DNA of 64,000 bases. Source: Calliphora vicina. Taxonomy: Eukaryota; Arthropoda; Insecta; Diptera; Calliphoridae. The stretch is from assembly GCF_958450345.1 (NCBI RefSeq), contig NC_088781.1, positions 20,179,857-20,243,856 on the forward strand, given 5' to 3'. Shown here in pieces: positions 44,639-55,386 of this stretch (within the stretch, counting starts at the first letter, position 1; every line of letters starts with the position of its first letter). The notes below the pieces were generated by a model, which was not told the origin of the DNA, did not search any database, and saw only the letters and a program-made list of their open reading frames with translations. Made by a program: the position numbers and the translations under genes.

Positions 44639-47136
44639 ATGGCCAGTAACAATCATTTTGAGACACCCACAATTGCCTCAAATTCATCAGCAAACACGGA
44701 ATTTTATGATGCAGAAAGTAACGATGGAAACGACACATGTTGTGTCTTTAAAAGTTTAGAGGAAATAGAAATTATCAATACAACTAAGGAGGGATCCTTA
44801 GAGGAAGACTACAGCTGCGCTAAATGTGGCAGAAGTTTGAAGGAGTTAATGGCAAAGGAAAAACTAAAACAAAAAGGTAAATACTAAATTATTGTTAAAT
44901 AAGTACTGCTAAATTTGAGTAAATGTCTTTTTTCTATATTTTTAGAAACTAACGCAAACGCGTTAGATAATATAAACACACTAGCCGACACCGAACCCAT
45001 TGCAACACCAGAACAATTAACAAATAATACTAGTAATGATTCTCGTGCATTAGAATCGATTTCTGAAAGTGATTCATTTAACACACCAGAACTATCGAAA
45101 GAGTCCGTGTTAGACGTTTCGCAAGAACAAACAACGACGGTAGCAAATAATACATTGAACACAACAAATTCCCTTAATAGTGCCGAAAGTGCTCTATTGC
45201 AAGATCCCATATGGCGTGGCCATAAAAAACATATTTTCATATTGAGTGAGGCTGGCAAACCCATCTACTCCCTACATGGTAGTGAAGATAAATTGGCGAT
45301 TTTGTTTGGTATCATACAGGCTCTAGTGAGTTTTGTGGAAAATACTCAAGATATTTTAACGTCCATACATGCCCGTGGCATACAGTTTGTGTTTATGATT
45401 AAAAGCCATTTGATATTTGTGGCCGCTTCCCGGACAAATATGAGTGTTACACAATTGCAAATGCAGTTAAAGTAAGTATGGTTTTAATGTTATATGATTT
45501 ATAGAATCGCTATTTTGTTTAAGAAAATCCATTTTTGGTGAAAAAATTGTGTCTTTAATGAAAAAATTGGTTTTAGTGAAAAAGCTGTTTTTTTTAGTAG
45601 AAAATCGTTTTTATTTAGTGAAAATTTTTTTTTTATTAAAAAATAGTTTTTTTTTTGGAAAATCCTTTTTTTTAGTGAAAAATCAGATTTGAATGAAAAA
45701 TCGGTTTTTAATGAAAAATCGAGTTTTTAGTGAAAATTGATTTTTTAATAAAAAAATAGATTATTTTAATAAAAAATCAAGTTTTTAGTGAAATATCGTT
45801 TTTTTTTGCGAAATCCGATTTTTAGTGAAAATTCGGGTTTTTTGGTTTATTAGTGAAAACCCCGTTTTTAGTAAAATCCAATTTTTTAATAAAAAATAGA
45901 GTTTTTTTTTAACCCCGTTTTTAGTAAAATCAAATTTTAAGTGAAAAGCAACCTCAGTTTTTTTATTTTAGCGGAAAATCGATTTTAAAACATTTTTTTT
46001 TAATATTTGTCTAAAGTATAAATTAGTTTTTTCTAATTTTGAATTTATTAAGCAAAATTTCTCTATTCTTTATTTTAGCGATGTTCACAATCAAATTCTT
46101 TCAACCCTAACCTTTACACAATTATCGAAAATTTTCCAGCATCGTAAGAATTTCGACCTCCGGCGTCTGTTGGAGGGTAGTGAGCGCTTAATTAACAATC
46201 TGTTGTTGAACGACAGTAGCAATAAAAAGGTAACGAATAACGTTTTTACATTTCTCACCAATTCGATAAGATGCCTGCCCATGCAGACATCAGCACGTTC
46301 GAGTATAGTGAGCGCCATAAAGGATAATTGTGGTAAAATTAAGAATTTAGTCTTTGCTATACTGATAGCAAAGAATCGCTTAATATGTTTGTTGCGCATG
46401 AAGAAGTATTCAATACACCAGTCGGATTTAAGGTGAGTGTGTAAAATTTTTGCTACTTTCATATGATTTATATTTATATTTTCCTTCCAGATTAATATTC
46501 AATTTAATCGATAGCACTGAATCTTTCAAAAGCTCAGAAAACTGGACTCCCATTTGTTTGCCCAAATTTGATATGAATGGTTATTTACATGCTCATGTTT
46601 CGTACCTGGAGGATGAATGTCCGGCCTGTCTACTATTGCTCACTGTCGATCGTGACGATTTCTTTACTCTATCGAGTGCTAAAAAAGCAATTACTGAAAA
46701 AATGAAACGTTCTCAATGTCTGGAGACCATACATGAGTCAGTGGAACATTTAACAAATCCAAAATATCAATTAAATTCACACAACATTGGCATAACCGAA
46801 TTAAGACATTTCATTTACAAACCCAAATCCACTGCTCAAGTTCTCTGTTCGGAATTAATACCGCCCTATACATCTCTAGAAGAATTTGAACGTTTAGAGG
46901 GTATTTACTGTGATCTATTGGAACGGGTTCATCATTCGGCCAGACCGTTGAAATTAATATTCGAAGCTAAAAGTAGTGAAGTAATATTGGCCTGGTCCAC
47001 CGCTACCTATGAGCTTTATGCCGTTTTTGAGCCTCTAACCAGGAAGAGCACCGTTATTAAGAACGTTGACAAATTGATTAAATGGATTGATAAGGAATAT
47101 GACACCTATTTTATACGTACCCATCCAACATTCTGA
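44639..47136 (+). CDS. Mon1: Mon1, subunit of the Mon1-Ccz1 Rab7 exchange factor
   Basis: Four exons: 44639-44876, 44946-45471, 46079-46432 and 46491-47136, 1764 nt, 587 aa, GT-AG introns with matching phases. The N-terminal 165 residues are acidic and probably disordered, with a CxxC pair (YSCAKCGRSL). The first longin domain starts at DPIWRGHKKHIFILSEAGKP, with SLHGSEDKLAILFGIIQAL. The second includes RRLLEGSERLINNLL and CLPMQTSARSSIVSAIKD; the third ends in KSTVIKNVDKLIKWIDKEYD. Mon1 with Ccz1 converts Rab5-positive endosomes to Rab7-positive ones and drives autophagosome-lysosome fusion. In Drosophila, from memory, the neighbouring gene is the GPCR smog/pog. Confidence 0.96.
45530..45990 (+). 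repeat. degenerate tandem repeat in Mon1 intron 2
   Basis: Units of about 18-22 bp, typically AGTGAAAAATCGTTTTTT, repeat across most of the 607-bp intron 45472-46078. They diverge too much for a consensus period. Confidence 0.75.
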
Positions 47137-47745
47137 TTATGGTGTTGGTGGCTGATGTTTGCCATTTTATAGTGAACACAAAAACAAGTATTCATTTAAA
47201 CTCAATTGAAAGTATACAAATTAAAACAAGCAATTAAACAAATTCAAGTATTCTTAATTGTTTCCAATTATAACCCATAAATCTGGTCTGCCAATGAAAT
47301 CTACTTGCTGTGGCTCATGCTACGAAATTCTGTACATTTAAAAGAAAATTTATCATAAAATAAAAGTGAGTGTGTCAATACGTGTGTATGGAAAATTATG
47401 TATTTTAAATAAAATGTAAATAAATATTAATCTGTTATAATTTCTTATTTACTGTTAATAGATTTCAAGAAATCAAAATCAAAACTAGTTAATCAAGAAA
47501 CCACAAATACAGATTTGAAAGTTTTAAATAGCAAACAAGTGAATCCGGTTATCACAGGTAATTTTTTTAAGTTAAGAATAAAAAAAGGAAAGATTACTCA
47601 TTAGGAAAGTGGTGTATGACTATTTAAATAAACATTTAATCGTTATTTGGTCCTTGGAACCAAATGTATCATGTAATTGAAACAGAAACAACAGCACAAT
47701 TTAACTGCTAAAGACGAACAACCACTCCATACTTAACAAGTAACA
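47137..47745. other. Mon1 3' flank
   Basis: It includes the Mon1 3' UTR; AATAAA-like strings occur near 47360 and 47410. No gene is supported in the rest. Confidence 0.45.
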
Positions 47746-48045
47746 AAGCTGTATTCGGCTGTGCCGAATCTTATATATTATACTTTCAAATATAAGCTTT
47801 AAATATTTTTAGGTAAATTCGAATTTTTTTTTTAATTTTTAAAAAAAAATTTTAAAATTTATGAAAAAAAAATTTTTTGTTAAAAAAAATTCGGGTTAAA
47901 AAATATTTTTCCCGATTTTGACCCATTGTAGTTCCAAATTAGTATAGCCTTATATAATCGTTGCAATGGACTTTGAAATATCTATCATTAGATATCCATA
48001 TTGCCTATATAAATAAAAAATAGGCCAAAACATCGAGGTTGTTAC
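47746..48045 (+). mobile_element. hairpin-ended dispersed repeat, copy 5 (truncated)
   Basis: GCTGTATTCGGCTGTGCCGA, ATCTTATATA, CGGGTTAAAAAATATTTTTC, TTTGACCCATTGTAG, TATCATTAGATATCC and AACATCGAGGTTGT occur in family order. The 3' half with the GGACGGACAT core is missing. Confidence 0.7.
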
Positions 48046-48339
48046 TATGTAAAATATCATTAAGATCAATGTTATAGTAAAAAAGTAAAACAAATGATTT
48101 AGATAAAGCGAATGAATAAGTAATAAATCAGAATCCACACAATTAAAGCTGATAAACTGCAATATTTCTTGAAGATAAAATCCGAATTCTACCCGAAATT
48201 TATCAATTATCCTCCGACAATTAAAGCCCGAAGTTAAAGCCCGCAAGAGGTCAATTAATACATGGATACAAAATTTCATTGATATCCTCCCTGAAATCAA
48301 GAATTAATTAATTAGTTTTGTAATCCTGACGGACAACAT
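48046..48339. other. spacer with unclassified DNA
   Basis: It contains AATTATCCTCCGACAATTAA and AAGTTAAAGCCCGCAAGAGG. It is possibly the start of the AAC-tailed repeat that follows; no gene. Confidence 0.3.
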
Positions 48340-48565
48340 GTTGGGAATGATAAATTCCCATAGAATTAGCGTCCAAAATTTGGTGTTTTAGGTCAGGATC
48401 TCCAAGTTTACACCCACATATTCAACTGCACAGCCAATACTACTGCAGTTAGTCCAATGGATTTATGGATCAACCAAGTTGAAGTATCACAATTTCTTGA
48501 CCTTGACCTCGATGCAGAATCCCTAGATTACAACATTTTATAGTTTTAGCTGTTACAACAACAAC
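48340..48565 (+). mobile_element. AAC-tailed repeat or LINE 3' end
   Basis: It contains GGTCAGGATCTCCAAGTTTA, ACTGCAGTTAGTCCAATGG and ACCTTGACCTCGATGCAG, and ends GCTGTTACAACAACAACCAT. Only the tail matches the other AAC-tailed copies, so this may be a different element with the same type of 3' end. Confidence 0.4.
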
Positions 48566-48567
48566 CA

Positions 48568-49075
48568 TATATACCCTTCACCAAATTATACTTCAAAATA
48601 CAAATTTTAAATATTTTTAGGTAAACAAAAATTTTTTTCCAGTTGTGTTTTGAATTTTTTTTTCGAATTGTAAATAAATTTTTTTTAAATTTAAAAAAAA
48701 AATTTGTTTTTAAATTTTTTTTTGGTGAAAAAAAAAATTCGTGTTAAAAAATATTTTTTCCGATTTTGACCCATTGTAGGTCCAACTTACTATGGTCTTA
48801 TATACGTCGTTGCAAAGGTCTTTGAAATATCTATCATTAGATATCCATATTGTCTATATTAATGACTTAGTAATCCAGATATAGGTCAAAAATCTAGGTT
48901 GTGCTGGTTTTTTCCTCATATCTCAGCAATTTGTGGACCGATTTTGTTGATTTTAAATAGGAAACTTCTCGAAAGCATGTCTGACAGAATTATTGAAGAT
49001 TTGGATCCCGAAGATATCTGGGGTCTTCAGAAAATTCAACAAACACCCTTTACCCTTCTTACGAAGGTATAATAA
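48568..49075 (+). mobile_element. hairpin-ended dispersed repeat, copy 6
   Basis: It starts TATATACCCTTCACCAAATT directly after the AAC tail. In order it has GTGTTAAAAAATATTTTTTC, TTTGACCCATTGTAGGTCC, ATGGTCTTATATACGTCGTT, AGGAAACTTCTCGAAAGCAT and GAAGATATCTGGGGTCTTCA. The GGACGGACAT core is deleted between TCAACA and CTTACGAAGGTATA. Confidence 0.8.
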
Positions 49076-49502
49076 AGATTGTCATATGAAACTGTTAATT
49101 GGCCTCCAAGATCGTTCGAAAATGCACCGTTTGATGCGGTTTACACTCTAGGGCATCATCGAACCTTATATCTTCAAAAATAAAGCCTGTCAAATGAACC
49201 TGTCAGTTGTCCTCCAAGATCGTGCGATTTGGCACCTATCGATTATTTCCTTTGGGGCCACGTGAAGCCACTGATTTATGCTGAGGCCAATATTGTTCGG
49301 GTTATTCGTGACATACGGCCAGTAATGCTCGAAAAAGTGGCCCAAAATTGGAGGGCCCGAATGCGATTCGTCAGGAACAGCCGGTGGCCATATGCCTGAA
49401 ATCATTTTCAAATGTTAATGCCATGTATTGATCTTTCGAACAAAATTTTTTTTTATTAAAATTTTCTTTTTGTTCTATCGGGCTTAAAAAAAACATCCTG
49501 TA
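49076..49502 (+). pseudogene. Tc1/mariner-superfamily transposase C-terminal fragment
   Basis: The plus strand reads PPRSCDLAPIDYFLWGHVKP, then ANIVRVIRDIRPVMLEKVAQ and NWRARM, characteristic of an insect IS630/Tc1/mariner-superfamily transposase. The glutamate/aspartate end of the triad falls in the DYFLWG region. A duplicated snippet of the same motif (NWPPRSFE..) precedes it. The right end has CTTAAAAAAAACATCCTGTA, a likely terminal repeat. It is broken, and the N-terminal part is absent; a piece of a related transposase is at 52450-52830. Confidence 0.75.
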
Positions 49503-49675
49503 CTACTATCTTCTGAAAAGCTCTTTAAAAATTAGTAAGAAATGTATTTTATGCAATTTTTTTAAATAAACCGCCATATTTTTTACGTGCTTCCGTGTAT
49601 GTCTTTCACTATGAAAGTCATTACAAAATTAATTAAAAATGTCTGGCATTTTACCATATATTGGTGAATTATATA

Positions 49676-49802
49676 CAGCCCAATTATGAATAAAAATTCC
49701 CAGGGAATTTTCCCCCTTTTCTCATTTTTCCTATTCAAATTCAATGGGAAAAAACTTCCGGGGGACAAACTCCCGCGGAATTTTTTATTCATAATTGGGC
49801 TG
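49676..49802. mobile_element. 127-bp MITE
   Basis: The left end CAGCCCAATTATGAATAAAA and the right end (complement) CAGCCCAATTATGAATAAAA are identical for 20 bp. The inner sequence is also partly symmetrical (GGGAATTTTCCCCC; GGGAAAAAACTTCCGG). It is small and seems recent given the perfect ends. Confidence 0.9.
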
Positions 49803-50199
49803 ATAGTAGTTGGACTTTTCAGTAAGTCAATTTCAACTGACAGACTTCACTCATCATCGTCGCAAATTAATTTAATAGAATTTACAAATGAAATACTACT
49901 ATTTTTTACCATCTAGAAATGTAAATGAACAAAGCTATTATTTACAGTTACAAAATATTAAAGTGTGTTTACTTATTCCAATATTTCACATATTGACACA
50001 TACTTAAACAAAATCATCTCTCAATTATCCTCCCTGCTTTACTACCTTTTGCAAGCAGCCCTGTCACTTTTTCGGTATGTCAAAAAAGCTCACCCTCCTT
50101 TTTCGTTGAGCTTTTTTGTTCACGACTATAATTAACTCAAATGTTTTAACACTGTGTGTACTCACTGTAATGTCAGTTGAGTTCAGGATATACCACAAT
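49803..50199. other. intergenic DNA
   Basis: No gene or repeat is recognised. Composition is less AT-skewed than the surroundings (CTGTCACTTTTTCGGTATG), and it may be the promoter of the candidate exon that follows. Confidence 0.35.
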
Positions 50200-50657
50200 A
50201 TGGTTGTTATCAACTTAAAACAACATACACGACAATAAAATAAAATAAAATAAAAGTGAAAGAATGTGCGATGGAAATTAGCAAAAAAGAAGAAAAAAAA
50301 TTATATATCCATGTATATCTATAAAAGTTTACAAGATAAATTAAAAAAATTCCATTCAAAAATAAAATTATATATAGAGTGCAAAAAGGAGTAGAAAATT
50401 TTATAATTAAAAAAAAAAATATGAAAAGTAGAATTACAACAGTTTTTTACAAAATCCTAAATTCTAAATCGTAAAAGAAGCAAGTGAAAGTGTTTTAAAA
50501 TAAAATTGTGTACCAGGAGAAAAATATATTTGTAAGAAAAAAAGTTTTCTTTTTTTTCGGTGAAAACCACGCAGTTTTAACAACCGCGACAACGACGACG
50601 ACAAACATTTTTGGGTGTTTTACCAAAAAGAAGAATGCTGTGTATGTGTGAGTGTAG
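50200..50657 (+). other. candidate 5' non-coding exon of a downstream gene
   Basis: The sequence is purine-rich and CAA/CGA-repeated (CCGCGACAACGACGACGACA), like fly 5' UTRs, and ends GAGTGTAG|GTGAGTATTT, a good donor at 50658. In Drosophila, smog/pog lies next to Mon1 and would fit here, but no coding exon lies in the window, so this is conjecture. Confidence 0.3.
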
Positions 50658-51073
50658 GTGAGTATTTTCGACAAATTGTGTAAATTTCAAAGGAAGTTTT
50701 TTTTTTTAAATTAAATAATTAATAGAAATAGGTTTAATGTTAAGGTTTTTTTTGTGAAGTTAAGGATTTAAAGTAAAATTGGGTGTTTTTTTTAAGTATA
50801 GAAGGAGTTTTTTTATCCTTATTATAACTTACCTTCACATACATTCTGGCACACATACATTTACAGGTCAAACACTGAAGAATTAGTGAAATGTCTGCAT
50901 GTATCTGTCGTTTTTTATGTTGAGTTTTTTTTTGCAACAGCGTTGCCGGATGAATAGTTAGACACAAAAAATCACCCGGATTTTGTTGAAAAGATTTAAT
51001 TCCGATAGAAATGTTGTTTGATTTCTTGTTTATTGAATATAATTTAGTGAGATTCACCAGTATTTATTAATAA
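50658..51073. other. presumed intron or intergenic DNA
   Basis: The minus-strand frame at 50740-51057 (Lys/Gln/Cys-rich) has no family resemblance and is probably chance. Confidence 0.35.
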
Positions 51074-51371
51074 CTAGCTGAACGCCCCGGCTTTGCCCGG
51101 TAGCATTTACTAATGTTAGTTCGTCAAGTTTCGCCAACCCACATACACCTGCCTGTTCTTATTTATTTGTACTGCATACTTTAGGGTGCTTTTTTATTAC
51201 AGTTGACTGGACTCAAAAAATAAAAATTCCAGGTTTTAAACGGAATTTTTGAATTTTTTTTCTTTACAAACCATCTCCTGAAAATTTCAAATCGAATAAA
51301 AATCAGCCAAATCGCTGCAACCGTTCTCACGTGATGCCATTACATACATGGACCATTTCATTTTTATATAG
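51074..51371 (-). mobile_element. short non-autonomous Helitron
   Basis: On the minus strand it begins CTATATAAAAATGAAATGG, contains GGCATCACGTGAGAACGG..GCAGCGATTTGG, and ends with the hairpin CCGGGCAAAGCCGGGG, GTTCAG and CTAG before T. This is the classic 3' structure. The length is about 300 bp with no coding capacity. Confidence 0.85.
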
Positions 51372-51399
51372 TTAATGAGGCTTCAAGCTCTGCGAACCA

Positions 51400-52250
51400 T
51401 AAAATTGTTTGGGCAGCCTTTAGCTACATCATGAAAGGTTCGGGCTATTTATAAAGGCAATTATCCTGTTAGATGAAAGAACATAAACATCACCCAACAT
51501 TGGGCAGTCACAAAGTCACTGCTTTGTCCCGAAATTGCCTAAAGTAAATTATTGGTATCTAAGACCACAATACCCGGTTAATAATCCAGAAAGTATTCTG
51601 TAGATGCGGAGCATTGACAACAATGACTAAAGTGGCCTCACGTGGCACAATATATAAATCGCTGGAGAGCCTTCGTGAACATTAATTTCCTATTCGCTAT
51701 TGTATGGTAGAACTAATAGTTTCCTTTTACGATTATATCGCTAGAAGCTCCACACAATCCATCTGTGCTGACTAAATAAATAAACAAAAATCTCAAATCG
51801 CTTTTTTCGAGCAATATTAAATTTTGGAATCTACTTTTGAACAGAGTATTCAATACTACGTTTGGCTTGCCTGAGACCAGACAAGTAACCCCAATGACGT
51901 TCAAATTCCTATTCAAGCTATGATCGAAATTTTTCTATCGTCGTATATTTATTTATGCTCCAAAAGGTAATAATGAGAGCTTTTAAGACCTTATTCCTGT
52001 TCTTCACCTTCTGATTGATGTTGGTGGCGTGCAAGGAATAATTTAGTAGGCTGTCGAAAACAACCCATATGATTTTGAGGTTATGCAATGAAGAAAACCG
52101 TCTGGCTTCGACTGAGATGTCGAGAATCGTCCTAACTTCCTTCGCCCATAATAAAGAAAGAAATAGCGTAATGGTGGCCAAATAGCCAAGGTCGAACTAT
52201 AGAATAGATCTATAGAATACCTTGCGTTAATTCCATTAGATGTTTTGCAG
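51400..52250 (-). pseudogene. LINE fragment: end of RT and downstream region
   Basis: Minus-strand frames read KEVRTILDISVEA, NLKIIWVVFDSLLNYSLHAT, NQKVKNRNKVLKAL, then in another frame GHWGYLSGLRQAKRSIE, SGLLTGYCGLRYQ and CDCPMLGDVYVL: the end of an RT thumb region followed by an RNase H-like C-terminus of an insect LINE. Multiple stops and frameshifts show it is long dead. Confidence 0.65.
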
Positions 52251-52449
52251 TAATTGATTTGAAAGTCTATTTTTGATCGGGATACCTTTACTAAGAATGA
52301 TCAGGTTCCCTTTTTTTTAAGGGTCTGTCCTTGAGTTTGAAACAGGGCACCTGTTTGATATCGTTGAGGTCTATGACTGTTTAATGGCATCTATTTGGAA
52401 TTGTCAAACTGTTCCAGGTTTCTTCCAACATATGATCGTGCTCCAAAAT

Positions 52450-52830
52450 ATTATCTGATTATTATAAATGATGACCCAAATTTCACATATAAAGGAATTT
52501 TGATTAAAAATAACGATCTTTAATTAACAATTTTTCATTTGATCCATCCAAATGTTCCATGGTAATATTGTTCTTCGAGCTTTATGGTACATTACACTGT
52601 CCTGTTCAAACCACATGTCGTTTACATCCATATCTTGTAATTTAAATTGTTTTGATGCATCATCCATGACATGTTGTAGATTTATTTGTGACGTACTTGT
52701 AGAATATTTGATCCTAAATGTGATAATTTCACGATCAACGAAATTGAATGTGAGCTTAAGAGGTGTAGATGATCGGCTTACATTTTTTCAACGAACTCTC
52801 TTCGCTTTCTGTGAGAAATAAGTTATATCT
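52450..52830 (-). pseudogene. Tc1/mariner-superfamily transposase fragment (middle part)
   Basis: The minus strand encodes QDMDVNDMWFEQDSVMYHKA RRT, the D-containing WFQQDGA..HTAR-type motif of the family whose C-terminal part appears on the plus strand at 49.1-49.5 kb. Flanking frames are broken. It sits between two LINE fragments. Confidence 0.6.
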
Positions 52831-53559
52831 TTCGATTAAACATAAAAATGCAAATCTTTTGTAAGACTACTGTTGTGAATTTCTCGAAAATTTAATTTCG
52901 GTGTCGATTTGTTGTTTCTAGACTCTAGGCAACAGTTTTACAAAATGCTCATATATTTTGAATTCAGCCCAAATTACAATTACATATAGTCAGAGGCAGC
53001 ATCAGTTTCGAAAACTACTTTAGACAGTGTTTTATTGACTGAGTGATAGTATGAATAGAAGTTTTATTTAGCTATGACATATTGATAATGTAATGCTTTT
53101 AATTTTTACTGACACCGACTACTCGCAATTGTAATTGTATTTTCAATATTTTAAACCCAAAGCCTTCTTCTCTGTGGTATTTTACAATTCCAAATATGAG
53201 GAAGGATTTGTCAAATACTAGTCGAATTTTGTGAAAATCTGGGTAGTTCAATTTTAATATTTGAAAATAAATCTGTGACCGATTATGGCCTATAATAGGC
53301 TAATTTATTGGTGATGGAATAAAAAAGTTACAAGAATTTGGGATCATCAATGGTAACATTTTAAAAATCATATAGGAAGTATGTTTTACTTGGCTTCGGG
53401 TAATATTAGTTTTAAATGTTTACTTTAGAAGAAACCGAAACTTATTTTTTTTAAATTTGTCCACCTTCTGTTAGAAACTTTTTCATAGTTCTTTCCTAAA
53501 AGATACAATCTTAAAAAATGAGTTAATTATTAACATTAGTGTCATTGGATGGATGGCAA
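52831..53559. other. unclassified degenerate DNA
   Basis: No frame or repeat is recognised; it is probably further transposon debris between the two LINE pieces. Confidence 0.35.
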
Positions 53560-54610
53560 CGGAAGTTTGAGACACGTGTCTCAGCTTAACCATATTGGGA
53601 GATTGGAACTAGTGTAAAGTATCGAGAGGTCTTTGGAGACAGTCAGGACAACGGTTCAAAATGCCGGTTGAAATGAAGCTCTCAACTCCAGAAAGATGGA
53701 TCGTCCACATCTTGGGAGTTGCCTCTCAATATCCGAGATTGCAGGAGGTTTTACGTTAAGAGCTCTTTTACATCTATATACATTAATGGCTTCAGTAACC
53801 ACCTTTTGATATAGTACTTCGCTAAGCACAATATGTCAACGTCGGGTGTGATTTCGTCCTGGAAGTCTATTCGGATATTGTAGAAAGGGATTCATCATCA
53901 TAAGCAGTGGTGAATAGGCTGGTGACATGTCATCAGGAGCTGTCTGGCAAATTTGTTGCTTGACCGATAGCAACCAGATATCCTCATGCAGATGATCTAA
54001 ATACGTCATCTAGACACAACCGGTTATGATACATAGTACGTTGTTCTGGGCCGTTTGAAGTCCATACAATCGTATTTTTATTCATGCCCCAAAAGGTACT
54101 AACGTTTTAAGACCTTATACCTGTTTTTCACCTTTCGGTTGATGCGAGGAATAATGTAGAAGACTGTCGAAAACTATCTATAAGAGATGTCGAGAACCAT
54201 CCTAACTTCCTTGACCCAAGATAACATAAGTTTGCGTTGCTACAGAAAGCCCGTGATGGTGGCCAGATAGTGGGTGATTTTGGCATTTATGTCGTTAAAA
54301 TTCAGACCTGATGATTATGGGATGCAATCATCTGCATACTTCAACATTAAAGCATCTTGCAGTGATGAATGAAGCTTGGTAATAAAAATATTGAAGAGTA
54401 TTGGTTAATTTCTTTTTAACGTTAATTTTTATCTTGCGATACTTGTCTGCCACAGTTGTAGTTCACAATCCAGTGTTTGAAATCTTTGGGGAGGGGAGTG
54501 GAGTTCCAGATGTTATTTATCAGGGTAGAGTGATGATCAACGATGTCAAAGGCTTTGGATAGGTCAAAAGCAGCAACTATAAATTCAATAGCAATAAAAA
54601 TTCGCATTTC
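53560..54610 (-). pseudogene. LINE fragment: RT palm to C-terminal region
   Basis: In minus-strand order: FIVAAFDLSKAFDIVDHHST and FKHWIVNYNCGRQ (54.4-54.6 kb), LKYADDCIP with the YADD box (about 54.3 kb), SWVKEVRMVLDIS and VKNRYKVLKR (54.1-54.2 kb), then LQTAQNNVLCIITGCV, YLDHLHEDIWLL and SDIERQLPRC. It overlaps the other LINE piece in the KEVR...KNRxKVLK region, so these are two separate copies of a related element, not one split copy. It is heavily broken. Confidence 0.7.
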
Positions 54611-55386
54611 TACTACAATTTAAAAAATTAAAGAATATTTTGGTCCTTTTTCGGCCAATGCTAGCATTCGGTACAGGTTCCCCGTGATGGTCTGGTCAGA
54701 TTTCAGCAGTTCATAATAGATAGGACCCTTATGGTTCCACCAAATACAGAGCATTACCTTAGCGCCATGGATATTTGGCTTTGGTGTCGATTCGGCTGGT
54801 TGGCCACGCTTCACGTACGATCTCTTAAGCTTTGAGTTATTGTAATGCATACATTTTCCATGCAAAAATTATTTTCTTTTATAGCATTCAAGCATCATTT
54901 CGGACATCAATTCGTATGGTACTCAATTTCCCTGCTGCTCACAAACGTTTTGAAATTGCTGCTTGAGTAGCTCCTATTGATTTTGTAAACTCTTGTTGAG
55001 TTTGACAACAATCCTCATGGAGTAATGCCACACATTTTTGGTCTTTAAACTTTTTTGGCTGGACTGGGCAATATTTTTCTTCCGTGTCAAAATCAACACT
55101 TCACCATCTCTCGCACGTTGAAATCGATGGAACACATTCACCATCAGCTTTGGTGAGCAAACGGTGTGCTTCAGCGGCACTTTAAAAGAAGTAAATCAAA
55201 TCTTCTTCCCGCATATGACGAAGCAAAAAAAACTTGGTTGTTTCCACTATAATGTTTATTAACTAAGTAAGAATAAATGACAGTTATGTACCCTTCAAAA
55301 TGACATATTAATTATTAAAAACAAAAACCGCGTTCAAAAGATATGCCATCTATTGTAAATCCAGCATTTTTAAGTCATACACCCAA
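54611..55386 (-). pseudogene. mariner element, 5' part with inverted end, copy 2
   Basis: The right end (minus-strand 5' end) is TTGGGTGTATGACTTAAAAA flanked by TA. Transposase pieces follow leftwards: GECVPS-type N-terminal helix-turn-helix debris (55.1-55.2 kb), RKKNIAQSSQKSLKTKNVWH, RGQPAESTPKPNIHGAKVML and CIWWNHKGPIYYELLKSDQT. It stops at the LINE boundary, so the 3' half is lost. Confidence 0.75.

Noticed and set aside
50740..51057. Minus-strand 105-codon frame
   Set aside because: No recognisable family, biased composition, partly overlapping a likely intron and close to a Helitron end.
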